Shown here one piece after another: positions 17,476 to 26,234 of a DNA stretch of 64,000 nt. Location: assembly GCA_963804495.1 (NCBI GenBank), contig CAWDQN010000011.1, positions 1-64,000 of the forward strand. Direction: 5' to 3'. Made by a program: the position numbers and the translations under genes. The notes beneath the pieces were generated by a model. That model was not told the DNA's origin. It worked only from the letters and a program-made list of their open reading frames with translations, and ran no database searches. Position 1 is the stretch's first letter. The number at the start of each line of letters is the position of its first letter. The stretch comes from Rhodovastum sp963804495 (lineage in GTDB: Bacteria > Pseudomonadota > Alphaproteobacteria > Acetobacterales > Acetobacteraceae).

Positions 17476-19092
17476 GTGATCGCCTTCGCCGACTTGCTCG
17501 AGCGCCTTGTTTTCACCCCCGGCCGCAACGCGAAGCTCGCCCTGCTGCGGCGCTATTTCGAGACCGTCCCCGACCCCGACCGCGGCATCGGGCTGGCGGC
17601 GGTTACCGGCGCGCTCGCCTTCTCTGCCGCCAAGCCCGGGCTGATCCGCGACCTTGCGGCGGCGCGGACCGATCCGGAGCTTTTCGCCTGGTCCTATGAT
17701 TACGTCGGCGACCTCGCCGAGACGGTGGCGCTGATGTGGCCCGGCACGACGACGGGCGAAAAACCGCCGAGCCTCGCCGCAGTGGTGCGGACGCTGCAGA
17801 CGGCCCCGAAGGCGGCGCTGCCTGGCATCGTGGCCGGCTGGCTCGACGCCTCCGATGCGTCAGTGCGGTTTGCCCTGCTCAAGCTCATCACCGGCAGGTT
17901 GCGGGTGGGCGTGTCGTCGCGGCTGGCGAAACTGGCGCTGGCGGAGACAACCGAGGGGCGCATCAGCGCCGACGATATCGAAGAGATATGGCATGGTCTC
18001 GTTCCGCCTTACGTGGCCCTGTTTGCCTGGTTGGACGGCACTGGCCCTCGCCCCGACCCCGACAGCGCGCCCAATTTCCGCCCGTTGATGCTGGCGCATC
18101 CGCTGGAGCCAGGCGACCTGGAAGGTCTCGACCCAGCCACGCTGCGCGCCGAGTGGAAATGGGACGGCATCCGCGTGCAGCTTGTCGCCACGTCATCCGG
18201 ACGCCGCCTGTACTCGCGCGGTGCCGACGATATTTCCCAAGCCTTCCCGGAAATCGTCGCGGCAATGGATTTTCATGCGGTGCTGGATGGCGAGTTGCTG
18301 GTGGTGCGCGAGGGCGTGGTGGCTCCGTTCGCCGATCTGCAGCAGCGGCTGAACCGAAAGACGGTCACGGCGAAGCTGATGCGGGATTTTCCCGTCGCGG
18401 TGCGCCTGTATGACATGCTGTTCGACCGCACCGAGGATGTCCGGCCGCTGCCGTTCGATTCCCGGCGGGCGCGGCTGGAAGGTTTTTTCACCAGCGCCCG
18501 CCCGGCGCGGATGGACATGTCCGAAATGATTCGATTTGCAACGATGGCGGAGCTGACCGCGTTGCGTGACGGCGCGCGCGCCGCTTCCATCGAAGGACTG
18601 ATGCTCAAGCGGGGAGATTCCCCCTATATCCCCGGCCGGCCGAAGGGATTGTGGTGGAAGTGGAAGCGCGACCCGCTGACGATCGATGCGGTGTTGATGT
18701 ACGCGCAGCGCGGCCACGGCAGGCGCAGTTCGTTCTATTCCGATTTCACCTTCGGGCTCTGGCGCCCGGCCGAGACGGGCGGGGAGGAACTGGTGCCGGT
18801 GGGCAAGGCGTATTTCGGCTTCACCGACGCCGAGCTTGGATTTCTCGATGGCTGGATACGCATGCACACGGTGGGGCGGTTCGGCCCGGTGCGCGAGGTG
18901 GAGAAAACGCTTGTGCTTGAGGTGGCGTTCGACGCGGCGCAGGTGTCGACGCGGCATCGATCCGGCGTGGCGCTGCGGTTTCCGCGGGTCTCCCGGATTC
19001 GCACCGATAAGCCGGCGGCGGCGGCCGATCGTCTGGAGACGTTGATGCGGTTGGTGGGGACGCCGGCGGCAGCTCCGCGGACCTGCCGTTGA
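17476..19092 (+). CDS. ATP-dependent DNA ligase
   Basis: 538 residues. N-terminal DNA-binding domain (residues 1-190; FADLLERLVFTPGRNAKLAL, LLKLITGRLRVGVSSRLA), then the adenylation domain with motif I EWKWDGIRVQ (nucleotidyl lysine about 228), YSRGADDISQAFPE, DGELLV, and motif V GLWWKWKRDPLTIDAVLMYA, followed by the OB-fold (LVLEVAFDAAQVSTRH, FPRVSRIRTDK). Such enzymes seal nicks in DNA repair and are usually found with a nuclease and helicase, which are absent here. The GTG start gives the family N-terminus. Confidence 0.9.
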   Translation: MIAFADLLERLVFTPGRNAKLALLRRYFETVPDPDRGIGLAAVTGALAFSAAKPGLIRDLAAARTDPELFAWSYDYVGDLAETVALMWPGTTTGEKPPSLAAVVRTLQTAPKAALPGIVAGWLDASDASVRFALLKLITGRLRVGVSSRLAKLALAETTEGRISADDIEEIWHGLVPPYVALFAWLDGTGPRPDPDSAPNFRPLMLAHPLEPGDLEGLDPATLRAEWKWDGIRVQLVATSSGRRLYSRGADDISQAFPEIVAAMDFHAVLDGELLVVREGVVAPFADLQQRLNRKTVTAKLMRDFPVAVRLYDMLFDRTEDVRPLPFDSRRARLEGFFTSARPARMDMSEMIRFATMAELTALRDGARAASIEGLMLKRGDSPYIPGRPKGLWWKWKRDPLTIDAVLMYAQRGHGRRSSFYSDFTFGLWRPAETGGEELVPVGKAYFGFTDAELGFLDGWIRMHTVGRFGPVREVEKTLVLEVAFDAAQVSTRHRSGVALRFPRVSRIRTDKPAAAADRLETLMRLVGTPAAAPRTCR

Positions 19093-19212
19093 GCCGCCGG
19101 CAGACCTCTTTGCCTCGCCCCTCCATGATCGGCGGAAATCCGCAGGTCCGCCTGGCGGGTGGCAAGTCCACCTGAACACAGAAAACAACCCGTGCAGTCA
19201 CATCGGCGGGCA

Positions 19213-19485
19213 TCATCCTCCGCTCCGCTGGAAATACTTGAGAAACGTCATAATAATCGTGCCGGTCTCGGCTGCACGAAAGCGAAACGTGGCCTCGATC
19301 GTCGGCAGCACGAGCGATGCGATTTGCCGCGTTGCCGGTTCGCCAAGGTCCAACGTCCACATACCGTCCGGCGGGGTGAAGCGTCGCCGCGCAGGATCGA
19401 AAGCAATCCCGGGGAAGGCGATGGGCATCAGACGGTGGAAGTCAGCCTCGGTGCAGCCCATCGAGAAACGGCAAATTGACGGCAC
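19213..19485 (-). CDS. Uncharacterised small protein of the AOR operon
   Basis: A 90-residue protein from GTG 19485, 11 bases after the MoaD-like stop and the last gene of the aldehyde oxidoreductase operon. It reads SICRFSMGCTEADFHRLMP, FDPARRRFTPPDGMWTLDL and IASLVLPTIEATFRFRAAE, with a globular alpha/beta look and no membrane segment or known motif. The tail GTIIMTFLKYFQRSGG is weakly hydrophobic. I cannot name a family. Position suggests a role in maturation or stability of the tungsten enzyme (inference only). Confidence 0.6.
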   Translation of the reverse strand: MPSICRFSMGCTEADFHRLMPIAFPGIAFDPARRRFTPPDGMWTLDLGEPATRQIASLVLPTIEATFRFRAAETGTIIMTFLKYFQRSGG

Positions 19486-19496
19486 GGTGGCGACCG

Positions 19497-19784
19497 TTAG
19501 CCGCCGGCGACGGGAGGCCAGATGGCGATCGTGTCGCCAGCCGCGAAGCGAGTCGTGGCGCGCTCGCCGGGTGGCAGGAACACACCGTTCACCAGCACAA
19601 GAAAGCAACTGCCGAGCGGAACGCCGAACCGTCCGACAATGTCGGCGAGGGTGGCCGAGGCAGGGATGTCCATCGCAACTTCATCCGTGCGGCGGTCCCG
19701 CTGCGGCAGGTACTGTGCCAGTGTTGCATACAGCTTGAGGGTGACGCGGATGCTGTCCTGGGCCGTCGTCGCCGCTGCGGCCAT
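19497..19784 (-). CDS. MoaD/ThiS-like small sulfur carrier
   Basis: 95 residues ending in the diagnostic Gly-Gly (IAIWPPVAGG), after a beta-grasp fold: RVTLKLYATLAQYLP, ATLADIVGRFGVP, FLVLVNGVFLPP and FAAGDTIAI. MoaD-type proteins carry thiocarboxylate sulfur for pterin dithiolene synthesis. It sits 12 bases after the FAD subunit in the aldehyde oxidoreductase operon. AOR operons of the AorABC type commonly include a dedicated MoaD-like gene, so this copy probably serves the tungstopterin of AorB; a general role in molybdopterin synthesis is not excluded. Confidence 0.85.
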   Translation of the reverse strand: MAAAATTAQDSIRVTLKLYATLAQYLPQRDRRTDEVAMDIPASATLADIVGRFGVPLGSCFLVLVNGVFLPPGERATTRFAAGDTIAIWPPVAGG

Positions 19785-19796
19785 GGCGGTATTCCT

Positions 19797-21173
19797 TCAG
19801 GCTGGCTGCATGCGCGCGACAGAGGCATCGGCGAGCAGCGTCGGGTCCCGCAGCAGCTTGTCCTTCCACGGACCGAGGTGGGTGCGGCGCTGGATCAGGC
19901 CGCGAATGACGCCCACATGGTCGGTGTGGCCGAGGCAGGTGGCGCCGACCAGCACGTCATCGTCGAATTCCAGCCGCAGGTAGCGCTGTTCGCGCAGATC
20001 GTTCAGTTCGACGCGCGCCCCGCCAGGCACACCCTGCCATTGACCAAACGAGGTCGAGACCAGACCGAACGTGTCCAGCACATTCATCTGCAGCGTGCCG
20101 ACCAGGCGGGCGTCGCGCCCCGCCATGTTTAGGGCGGCGATGCGGGCCTGATCAACCGCATCCGGCTGCACCGCATTGACGATGGGCAGCCCGCTGCCGA
20201 GTTCCTCCAATTCCACGCAGTCCCCGGCAGCATAGATGCCGTCCACGCTGGTCGCGAGCCGGTGATCGACCAGGATGCCGGTGGCGGTGGCAACCCCGCT
20301 GCCGGCGAGCCAGCCGATATTCGGCTTCACCCCGGTGGCCGAGATCACCACCTCGGCCTGCAAGGTTTCGCCAGCCGCGGTGGTGACGTTCAGGACACCC
20401 CCGGTCCGCTCGATGCGGGCGATGCGGGTGCCGGTCATCACCTGCACGCCCCTCGCCTCGCACCAGGACCGCAGCAGGGCGGCGGCCCCTGGCGGCATCA
20501 TGCGCGGCACCATGCGGTCGGCCATCTCCACCAGCGTGAGCCGCGCGCCGCGGGCGACGATCGCCTCCATGATGATGCAGCCGATGAAACCCGCGCCCAT
20601 CTGGATGACGCGCGCGCCGTCATGCACGGCCGCAGCGATGCGCCGCGCATCCGCCATCGTCCAGCAGGTCAGCACGCCCGGCAGGTCGATGCCGGGAATG
20701 GGCGGGCTGGCCGGCGAGGAGCCGACCGCCAGCAGCAGACGGTCGTACGGCAGACGCTGCCCGTCGGCGAGGGTGACGATGCGCGACGCCGCATCGAGCA
20801 CCACGGCATGGCCTTGCAGCAGCGAAATACCGAGAAGCTCGAAATGGCCCGGGGTCTTGCGCAGATACGTGCCGGCCTCATCGATGTCGCCTTCCAGCAG
20901 GTAGGGAAGCGCCATGCGCGAGTACGGCGGTTCCTTCTCACTGCCCAGCAGGGTGATCGCATCGTCGGGACACTGCGCCCGCAAAGTCTCGGCGGCGATG
21001 ACGCCGGCCGGCCCGTTGCCGATGATCAGATGGCGCTTGCCGGATACCGCGCCGGGCCGGGGAGCCACAGGCGGCGCGACGAAAGAGTGGGGCGCGCTTG
21101 CCTGCGGTTCCGGTGCCCGACCTCCGGGTCCCAGCCGCAACCGTCGCAGCAAGCCGGCAACAAGGCCGCGCAT
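19797..21173 (-). CDS. aorC: FAD/NAD(P)H oxidoreductase, AorC-like subunit
   Basis: 458 residues. FAD-binding GxGxxG as HLIIGNGPAGVIAAETLR (about 48-65), YSRMALPYLLEGDID, LLLAVGSSPASPPIPG, an NAD-binding fold VIQMGAGFIGCIIMEAIV and the second FAD motif GIYAAGDCVEL. It belongs to the nitrite-reductase/rubredoxin-reductase-like flavoprotein group. In AorABC aldehyde oxidoreductases this subunit passes electrons between the Fe-S subunit and NAD. Gene order A-B-C, a 2-base gap to the large subunit and the shared operon support the assignment. The first 45 residues are a Pro/Ala/Arg-rich linker not seen in all homologues. Confidence 0.82.
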   Translation of the reverse strand: MRGLVAGLLRRLRLGPGGRAPEPQASAPHSFVAPPVAPRPGAVSGKRHLIIGNGPAGVIAAETLRAQCPDDAITLLGSEKEPPYSRMALPYLLEGDIDEAGTYLRKTPGHFELLGISLLQGHAVVLDAASRIVTLADGQRLPYDRLLLAVGSSPASPPIPGIDLPGVLTCWTMADARRIAAAVHDGARVIQMGAGFIGCIIMEAIVARGARLTLVEMADRMVPRMMPPGAAALLRSWCEARGVQVMTGTRIARIERTGGVLNVTTAAGETLQAEVVISATGVKPNIGWLAGSGVATATGILVDHRLATSVDGIYAAGDCVELEELGSGLPIVNAVQPDAVDQARIAALNMAGRDARLVGTLQMNVLDTFGLVSTSFGQWQGVPGGARVELNDLREQRYLRLEFDDDVLVGATCLGHTDHVGVIRGLIQRRTHLGPWKDKLLRDPTLLADASVARMQPA

Positions 21174-21175
21174 CG

Positions 21176-23023
21176 CTACAGGCTCAGACGCGCCAGCGTC
21201 TCGGCCTTGGGGCAGCCGGCAGTGTCCCAGCCGCGGAGTTCGTAGTATTCCGGCAGCATCTTGCCCAGCCCGTTGACCAGGCCCTTGGCCGGCCCGGTCT
21301 TCGCCGCCTCGGTCAGCAGCCGCTTCGGCAGCGAATCATCCTTGCCGGTGAACCCGGCGGCGAGGTTGTACTGGCGCTCCAGATTCCAGACCCGTTCGCC
21401 CACCACGCCCAGATTCTCCAGCGACCAGTCGCCCTCGCAGGCCGTCTCCAACTGCGGTGCCACATCGGCCAACGACCAGGCGAACGACGTGAACACGCAG
21501 ATGCCGGCGCTGTCGAATACCGCGGTCGCGTCCTGGAACGCCTTCACCAGCCCCGCCTTGCCGTCAGTGACCAGCGGGTCCGTTTTGATCGGAATGCCCA
21601 GCACTTCCGAGGCCACCGTATAGCTGCGCAGATGGCAGGCGCCGCGGTTGGAGGTGGCATAGGTCAGGCCCATGCCCTGGATGCCGCGCGGGTCATAGGC
21701 CGGAAATTCCTGCCCTTTCACCGTCATCGACAACTCGGGATGGCCGTATTTTTCGCACAATCGCTTCGACCCCTGCCCGACTTCGCGGCCGAACCCCTCG
21801 CCGCGGGCGGTGACCTCCGCCAGATAGGTGAGCGCCCGGGCCGAGCCGAACGGCGCCTCGATGCCGATTTGCTCCGCCGTCAGCACGCCCAGCTCATACA
21901 GCTCCATCACCGCGCCGACCGTGGCGCCGAACGAGATGGGGTCAAAACCGTCCTCGTTGCAGATGAAGTTGGCATAGGTCAGGGCTTCCAGGTCGTTCAC
22001 CCCGTTCGCCGAGCCAAGTGCCCAGGCCGCCTCATATTCCAACCCGCCCGAGGCGCCCCAGTATTCCGGCCGGTTGAGCACCGTATAGTGCGTCTGGTCG
22101 ATCTTGGAGATGCGGCCACAGGCGATGGTGCAGCCGAAGCAGGCCTGGTTGCTGACCAGGTTGGGCTTGCCGTCGGTCTCGCGCGGCGCGTGCATCGCCT
22201 CGGCCGAGATGTCTTTCGCACCTTCGAACTGCACATCGCGGGCGTTGCGGGTCGGCATGGCGCCGACCTCGTTGATGACGTTCATCAGCACCTGCGTGCC
22301 GAATTTCGGCAGCCCCTCGCCGGTCACACCGTTGCCGGCCAGCACGGCTTTCGCCGCCGCCGTCGCACGTTGGAAGCCGGCCGGGTCCTTGACGCCGCCG
22401 ACACCTTTTGTGCCGCGCACGGCAATGGCCTTCAGGTGCTTCGAGCCCATCACGGCTCCCACGCCCGAGCGGCCGGCGGCGCGGTGCAGATCGTTGATCA
22501 CGGCAGCATAGAGCACGCCATTCTCGCCGGCACGGCCGATGCAAGAGATTCGCAGCTGCTTTTCCTGGTGCCGGCGCCGCAGCGTCGGCTCGGTCTCCCA
22601 AGTGGTCTTGCCCCAGATGTCGGCGGCGTCGAGCAGTTCGGCGCGGTCGTCCTCGATGTGCAGGTAGACCGGGGCCGGGGCGCGGCCTTCCAGGATGATC
22701 ATGTCCCAGCCGGCGTTCTTGAGTTCCGCCCCCCAATACCCGCCGGAGTTGGAGCAGGCGATGGCACCGGTCAGCGGGCCTTTGGTGATGACCGAATAGC
22801 GCCCGCCGGTGGAGGCCATGGTGCCGGTGAGCGGGCCGGTGGCGAAGATCAGCTTGTTGGCCGGCGACAGCGGATCGACCTTCGGGTCGGTTTCCTCCAC
22901 CAGGTACTTGGTCGCCAGGCCACGCTGCCCGAGATACAGTTTTGCCCATTCCATGTTCAGGGGCTCGGCGGTGCAGGTGCCGGCGGTGAGATCGACGCGC
23001 AGAATTTTGCGTTGCCAGGCCAT
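21176..23023 (-). CDS. aorB: Aldehyde:ferredoxin oxidoreductase large subunit (W-pterin)
   Basis: 615 residues, full length. Oxidises aldehydes to acids (and can run in reverse) at a tungsten-bispterin site next to a 4Fe-4S cluster. The N-terminal domain has KILRVDLTAGTCTAEPL, GQRGLATKYL, FATGPLTGTMASTGGRY and ACSNSGGYWGAELKNAGWD, the usual AOR pterin-binding strands. The cluster motif C-x2-C-x3-C is seen in QACFGCTIACGRIS (about residue 300); later come EYEAAWALGSANGVND-type and YDPRGIQGMGLTYATSNRGA. I chose ATG 23023 (MAWQRKILR) over longer in-frame extensions running into aorA. The ModE-like regulator and tungstate transporter genes nearby favour tungsten over molybdenum. Confidence 0.93.
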   Translation of the reverse strand: MAWQRKILRVDLTAGTCTAEPLNMEWAKLYLGQRGLATKYLVEETDPKVDPLSPANKLIFATGPLTGTMASTGGRYSVITKGPLTGAIACSNSGGYWGAELKNAGWDMIILEGRAPAPVYLHIEDDRAELLDAADIWGKTTWETEPTLRRRHQEKQLRISCIGRAGENGVLYAAVINDLHRAAGRSGVGAVMGSKHLKAIAVRGTKGVGGVKDPAGFQRATAAAKAVLAGNGVTGEGLPKFGTQVLMNVINEVGAMPTRNARDVQFEGAKDISAEAMHAPRETDGKPNLVSNQACFGCTIACGRISKIDQTHYTVLNRPEYWGASGGLEYEAAWALGSANGVNDLEALTYANFICNEDGFDPISFGATVGAVMELYELGVLTAEQIGIEAPFGSARALTYLAEVTARGEGFGREVGQGSKRLCEKYGHPELSMTVKGQEFPAYDPRGIQGMGLTYATSNRGACHLRSYTVASEVLGIPIKTDPLVTDGKAGLVKAFQDATAVFDSAGICVFTSFAWSLADVAPQLETACEGDWSLENLGVVGERVWNLERQYNLAAGFTGKDDSLPKRLLTEAAKTGPAKGLVNGLGKMLPEYYELRGWDTAGCPKAETLARLSL

Positions 23024-23039
23024 GATATTGTCTCTCCCG

Positions 23040-23522
23040 TTAGTCGGCGTGACCGGCCGGCTGTTGTTCCAGCTTCGCCGCCCAGGCACGCATGCGGTCG
23101 AGCCCGGTCGCGTCGGCATCGATATAGGTGATGGCACCGGTTGGGCAGGCCTCGGCACAGGCCGGGCTGCCGCCACAGAGGTCGCATTTCTGCACCTTCC
23201 CGGTATCCGCGACGTAGTTGATGGTGCCGAACGGACAGGCGATGGTGCAGACCTTGCAGCCGACACACGTGGCCTCGTTCACCACCATGGCGCCCAGGAC
23301 GCGGTCTTTGGTGATGGCCTCGACAGGGCAAGCCTGGAGGCACCAGGCCTCGGCGCACTGTGTGCAGGTGTAGGGCACCTTCAGACCCGTCTCGTGAAAG
23401 TCGAACACCTTGATCCGCGACTTCGCCGGATTGAACACGGCGTAGTTCTCGTAGCTGCAGGCCATCTCGCACTGCAGACAGCCGGTGCATTTCTTTGCAT
23501 CGATGTGCAGCGACTTGATCAT
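23040..23522 (-). CDS. aorA: Polyferredoxin subunit, AorA-like
   Basis: 160 residues with four cysteine groups: CTGCLQCEMAC, CTQCAEAWCLQACP, CVGCKVCTIACPFG and CDLCGGSPACAEACP, enough for four 4Fe-4S clusters. It matches HycB/DmsB-type electron-transfer subunits and the AorA subunit of bacterial AorABC. ATG 23522 has a strong AGGGAGG about 7 bases upstream, whereas an in-frame start at 23573 lacks one. First gene of the operon aorA-aorB-aorC-moaD-like-unknown; stop to aorB start is 16 bases. Confidence 0.9.
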   Translation of the reverse strand: MIKSLHIDAKKCTGCLQCEMACSYENYAVFNPAKSRIKVFDFHETGLKVPYTCTQCAEAWCLQACPVEAITKDRVLGAMVVNEATCVGCKVCTIACPFGTINYVADTGKVQKCDLCGGSPACAEACPTGAITYIDADATGLDRMRAWAAKLEQQPAGHAD

Positions 23523-23660
23523 GACGCAAACCCTCCCTGGCCTGGTTGTCCGCCGCCCGGCAGGGGCGGTCATGCACGGGTCACCGTATCCGGCCGTATA
23601 TCGTGATCCTGTCGCAACCGCCTGACGAACGCAATCGGGTTGTCCGCAACGCCATCTGAC

Positions 23661-24050
23661 CTACGGCATCGGCGGGTCGCGCATGCGCCGCGGTTCGGCA
23701 TCGGGCCGGAGCGCATCCTCCAGAGCACGCAGGTCACCGTCGAGCACCGTGCGCGCGGTCGCCTCCATGGCGCGGTAGCGGCGCAGCACGTCGCGACCGA
23801 ATTCGGTGACCTCGGCACGCTGGTCGGCCTTGCCTCCGGGGCGGGTCGCGACCACTGGCTGACGAAACGCGGTGTTGAGGCTGTCGACCAGCAGCCAGGC
23901 GCGGCGGTACGACATTTCCATGGCACGGCCGGCGGCGCTGATCGATCCCAGTTCGTCGATCAACTCCAGCAGGCGCACCTTGCCGGGGCCGAGGCGCACC
24001 ACATCGCCGACCTCCAGGCGCAGAGCGAGACGGGACTCACGGGGCGGCAT
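23661..24050 (-). CDS. ModE-like winged-helix regulator
   Basis: 129 residues matching the N-terminal DNA-binding half of ModE: PGKVRLLELIDELGSISAAG, RAMEMSYRRAWLLVDSLNTA, FRQPVVATRPGGKADQRAEV and TEFGRDVLRRYRAME. The C-terminal TOBE molybdate-binding domains are absent, so it may sense metal indirectly or rely on another protein. Divergent from mobB (149 start) and upstream of aorA on the same strand with about 140 bases between, where its target site probably lies. It likely controls the aor and/or tungstate uptake genes (inference). Confidence 0.82.
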   Translation of the reverse strand: MPPRESRLALRLEVGDVVRLGPGKVRLLELIDELGSISAAGRAMEMSYRRAWLLVDSLNTAFRQPVVATRPGGKADQRAEVTEFGRDVLRRYRAMEATARTVLDGDLRALEDALRPDAEPRRMRDPPMP

Positions 24051-24148
24051 GCGGACGTGCCTAGCAGCTCGCCGGGCCGGCGGCGATGGCGGCCGTTGCG
24101 CGCGGTGCCGGCAGGCTGTTTTGTTGCACCGGCAAAGGGGAGGTGCAG

Positions 24149-24655
24149 ATGCTGGTATTCGGTGTCGTCGGCCGATGCGCGGCCAAGGCGGGGGTGGTGA
24201 GCCGGCTGGTGGCGGCGGCCGCCGCGCGTGGCATGAGCGTGTCTACGATCAAGCGCGTGCACGACCAGGTGGACCTGGACCGCCCCGGCACCGGCAGTTG
24301 GGACAACCGTATGGCGGGCGCGCACCAGGTACTGCTGGCCAGCGCGACACGCCTCGCTCTGCTGCAGGAAGTGCGGGCGTCGCAGGATGAGCCGGATATC
24401 ACGGCGCTGCTGGCCCGTCTGGAACCGGTCGACCTGGTCCTGCTGGAAGGGTTTCGCGGCACGGCCTACCCAAAGCTGGAGGTGATCGCGCCTGGGCAGG
24501 ACCGGCGGCTGCTGGCGCTCGATGACCCGTCGGTGCGCGCCGTGGCCGGCGCGGCCACGGTCGCCTCCCCGGTACCGTGGCTGGCGTTGGACGACACCGA
24601 GGCGCTGCTCGCATTCGTGCTCGCCGAGGCGGCGGCGCCCGATCAGATGCATTGA
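24149..24655 (+). CDS. MobB-like protein lacking the Walker A lysine
   Basis: 168 residues from ATG 24149, with GGGGAGG just upstream. The framework is MobB: MLVFGVVG start, VSTIKRVHDQVDLDRPGTGS with AGAHQVLLAS, VDLVLLEGFRGTAYPKLEVI and a C-terminal VPWLALDD. MobB normally binds GTP through GxSGSGKTT; here the loop is GRCAAKAGVV, with no GKS/T. It therefore probably cannot bind GTP in the usual way. It precedes tupB by 19 bases. Possibly a specialised carrier for tungstopterin guanylylation (inference); a decayed gene is less likely because the frame and remaining motifs are intact. Confidence 0.75.
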   Translation: MLVFGVVGRCAAKAGVVSRLVAAAAARGMSVSTIKRVHDQVDLDRPGTGSWDNRMAGAHQVLLASATRLALLQEVRASQDEPDITALLARLEPVDLVLLEGFRGTAYPKLEVIAPGQDRRLLALDDPSVRAVAGAATVASPVPWLALDDTEALLAFVLAEAAAPDQMH

Positions 24656-24674
24656 TCAGCGCGCGGCCATTGCC

Positions 24675-25391
24675 GTGTCCGATATTCTCGATGCCGCTGG
24701 CCATGCCCTTGTGCTTCTGCTCAGTTTCGACGCGGCGCTGCTGCAGGTCGCCGGATTTTCCCTCGCGCTGAGCCTGTCGGCATCCATCGCGGCGGCGGCG
24801 ATCGGCCTGCCGCTCGGCGCGGCCCTTGCCGTGTTCCGCTTCCGCGGACGATCCTTGCTGATCCTGCTGGCGAACGCATTGCTCGGGCTGCCGCCGGTCA
24901 TGGTCGGACTGGTTCTCTATCTGCTGCTGTCGCGCGCCGGGCCGATCGGCCGTCTCGGGCTGCTGTTCACGCCCTTCGCCATGGCCCTGGCGCAGTTCCT
25001 GCTTGCCTTGCCGATCGTGGTCGCGCTCAGCCATCGCGCCATGGCTGGCGTTTGGAAAGACTGCGGAGACGAGATGCTGGTGCTCGGCGCCAGCCGGCTG
25101 CAGGCCATTCCCCATGTCCTGTCCATCGGACGGATGGAGGCCATCACCGCCTGTCTGGCCGGATTCGGGCGGACGCTCTCTGAAGTGGGGGCCATTCTCA
25201 TCGTCGGCGGCAATATCGCCGGATACACGCGCACAATGACCACAACGATCGTGCTCGAAACCAGCGAGGGTCATTTTGCCTTCGCTTTGGCACTTGGCGT
25301 GGTGCTGGTCGCCATCAGCATCACCGTCAGTGCCTGCGCCTTCGCGATCGAGTCCCGATCGCCTCGGACAGTTGCAAAGGAGGTTGCATGA
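24675..25391 (+). CDS. tupB: Tungstate-type ABC transporter permease
   Basis: 238 residues with about five to six membrane helices, beginning at GTG 24675. Pattern LLQVAGFSLALSLSASIAAA, AIGLPLGAALAVFRF, ALLGLPPVMVGLVLYLLLSR and the EAA loop around MLVLGASRLQAIPHV with LAGFGRTLSEVGAILIVGGN, as in TupB/WtpB permeases. It imports oxyanions together with TupA and an ATPase. The stop overlaps the tupA start (ATGA). No ATP-binding subunit gene follows, which is unusual. Confidence 0.88.
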   Translation: MSDILDAAGHALVLLLSFDAALLQVAGFSLALSLSASIAAAAIGLPLGAALAVFRFRGRSLLILLANALLGLPPVMVGLVLYLLLSRAGPIGRLGLLFTPFAMALAQFLLALPIVVALSHRAMAGVWKDCGDEMLVLGASRLQAIPHVLSIGRMEAITACLAGFGRTLSEVGAILIVGGNIAGYTRTMTTTIVLETSEGHFAFALALGVVLVAISITVSACAFAIESRSPRTVAKEVA

Positions 25392-26221
25392 AACCCTTCA
25401 GCCCACGGCAAGCTGCCCTGTGGGGAATGCTGGCCTGCGCCAGTGCAACGCCGCTCTCGAGCCCGGCGGTGGCGCAGGAAGCGATTGTTCTGGCCTCGAC
25501 CACCTCGGTTGAGAACAGCGGTTTGCTGGCGCGCATCCTGCCGCAGTTCACGCGGGAAACCGGGATCACGGTGTACATGGTGGCGCAAGGCACCGGCCAG
25601 GCGCTCGCCACCGCCGCCCACGGCGACGCCGATCTGGTGCTGGTGCATGACCCGGAGGCGGAGGCGAATTTCATCGCGGCCGGTCATGGCATGACCCGTG
25701 AGGAGATCGCCTGGAACGACTTCATTATCGTCGGCCCGGACACCGATCCCGCCCACATCGCCGGGACGAAGGATGTGACGGCGGCCCTCAAGGCAATCGC
25801 AGCCACCGAGGCGCCCTTCGTGTCACGCGGTGATCAGAGCGGCACGAACGCGCTGGAAAAGCGCCTCTGGCAAGCGGCTGGCGTGCAGCCGGCCGGCACC
25901 TGGTATCGCGACATCGGTGGCGGCATGGGCGCGGCGCTGAATGCCGCCGCTGCGATGCAGGCCTATACGCTTGCGGACCGCGGGACCTGGCTGAGCTACG
26001 GCAACAAGGCGGGAATGAACATCGTGCTTGCAGGCGATTCCCGCCTGCTCAACCGCTACGACGTGATCCTTCTGAACCCGCAGACTCACCCGGAGGCGAA
26101 GCAGGCCTCCGCGCAACGCCTGGCGGCCTGGCTCCGTTCACCGGTCGGACAGGCGGCGATCGGCGCCTATACGATCGCCGGGCAGACGCTGTTCCATCCG
26201 GAATCCGACCCGAAGCCCTGA
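25388..26221 (+). CDS. tupA: Tungstate-binding periplasmic protein
   Basis: 277 residues with a signal peptide (residues 1 to about 29, ending SPAVAQ). The mature part has the TupA ligand-site signatures IVLASTTSVENSGLLARILP, VYMVAQGTGQALATAAHGDA and DLVLVHDPEAEANF, then SRGDQSGTNALEKRLW, the oxyanion-contacting loop. TupA proteins bind tungstate with high selectivity over molybdate in studied cases. Together with tupB and the AOR operon this points to tungsten supply for AorB. Only 13 bases separate its stop from the convergent moeA fusion stop. Confidence 0.9.
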   Translation: MKPFSPRQAALWGMLACASATPLSSPAVAQEAIVLASTTSVENSGLLARILPQFTRETGITVYMVAQGTGQALATAAHGDADLVLVHDPEAEANFIAAGHGMTREEIAWNDFIIVGPDTDPAHIAGTKDVTAALKAIAATEAPFVSRGDQSGTNALEKRLWQAAGVQPAGTWYRDIGGGMGAALNAAAAMQAYTLADRGTWLSYGNKAGMNIVLAGDSRLLNRYDVILLNPQTHPEAKQASAQRLAAWLRSPVGQAAIGAYTIAGQTLFHPESDPKP

Positions 26222-26234
26222 AATCCAGGCGGGG

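Noticed and set aside
20262..23131. Long open frames on the plus strand across the AOR operon
   Set aside because: They are His/Arg/Gly-rich mirror frames of aorB and aorC, whose motifs on the minus strand are unmistakable.
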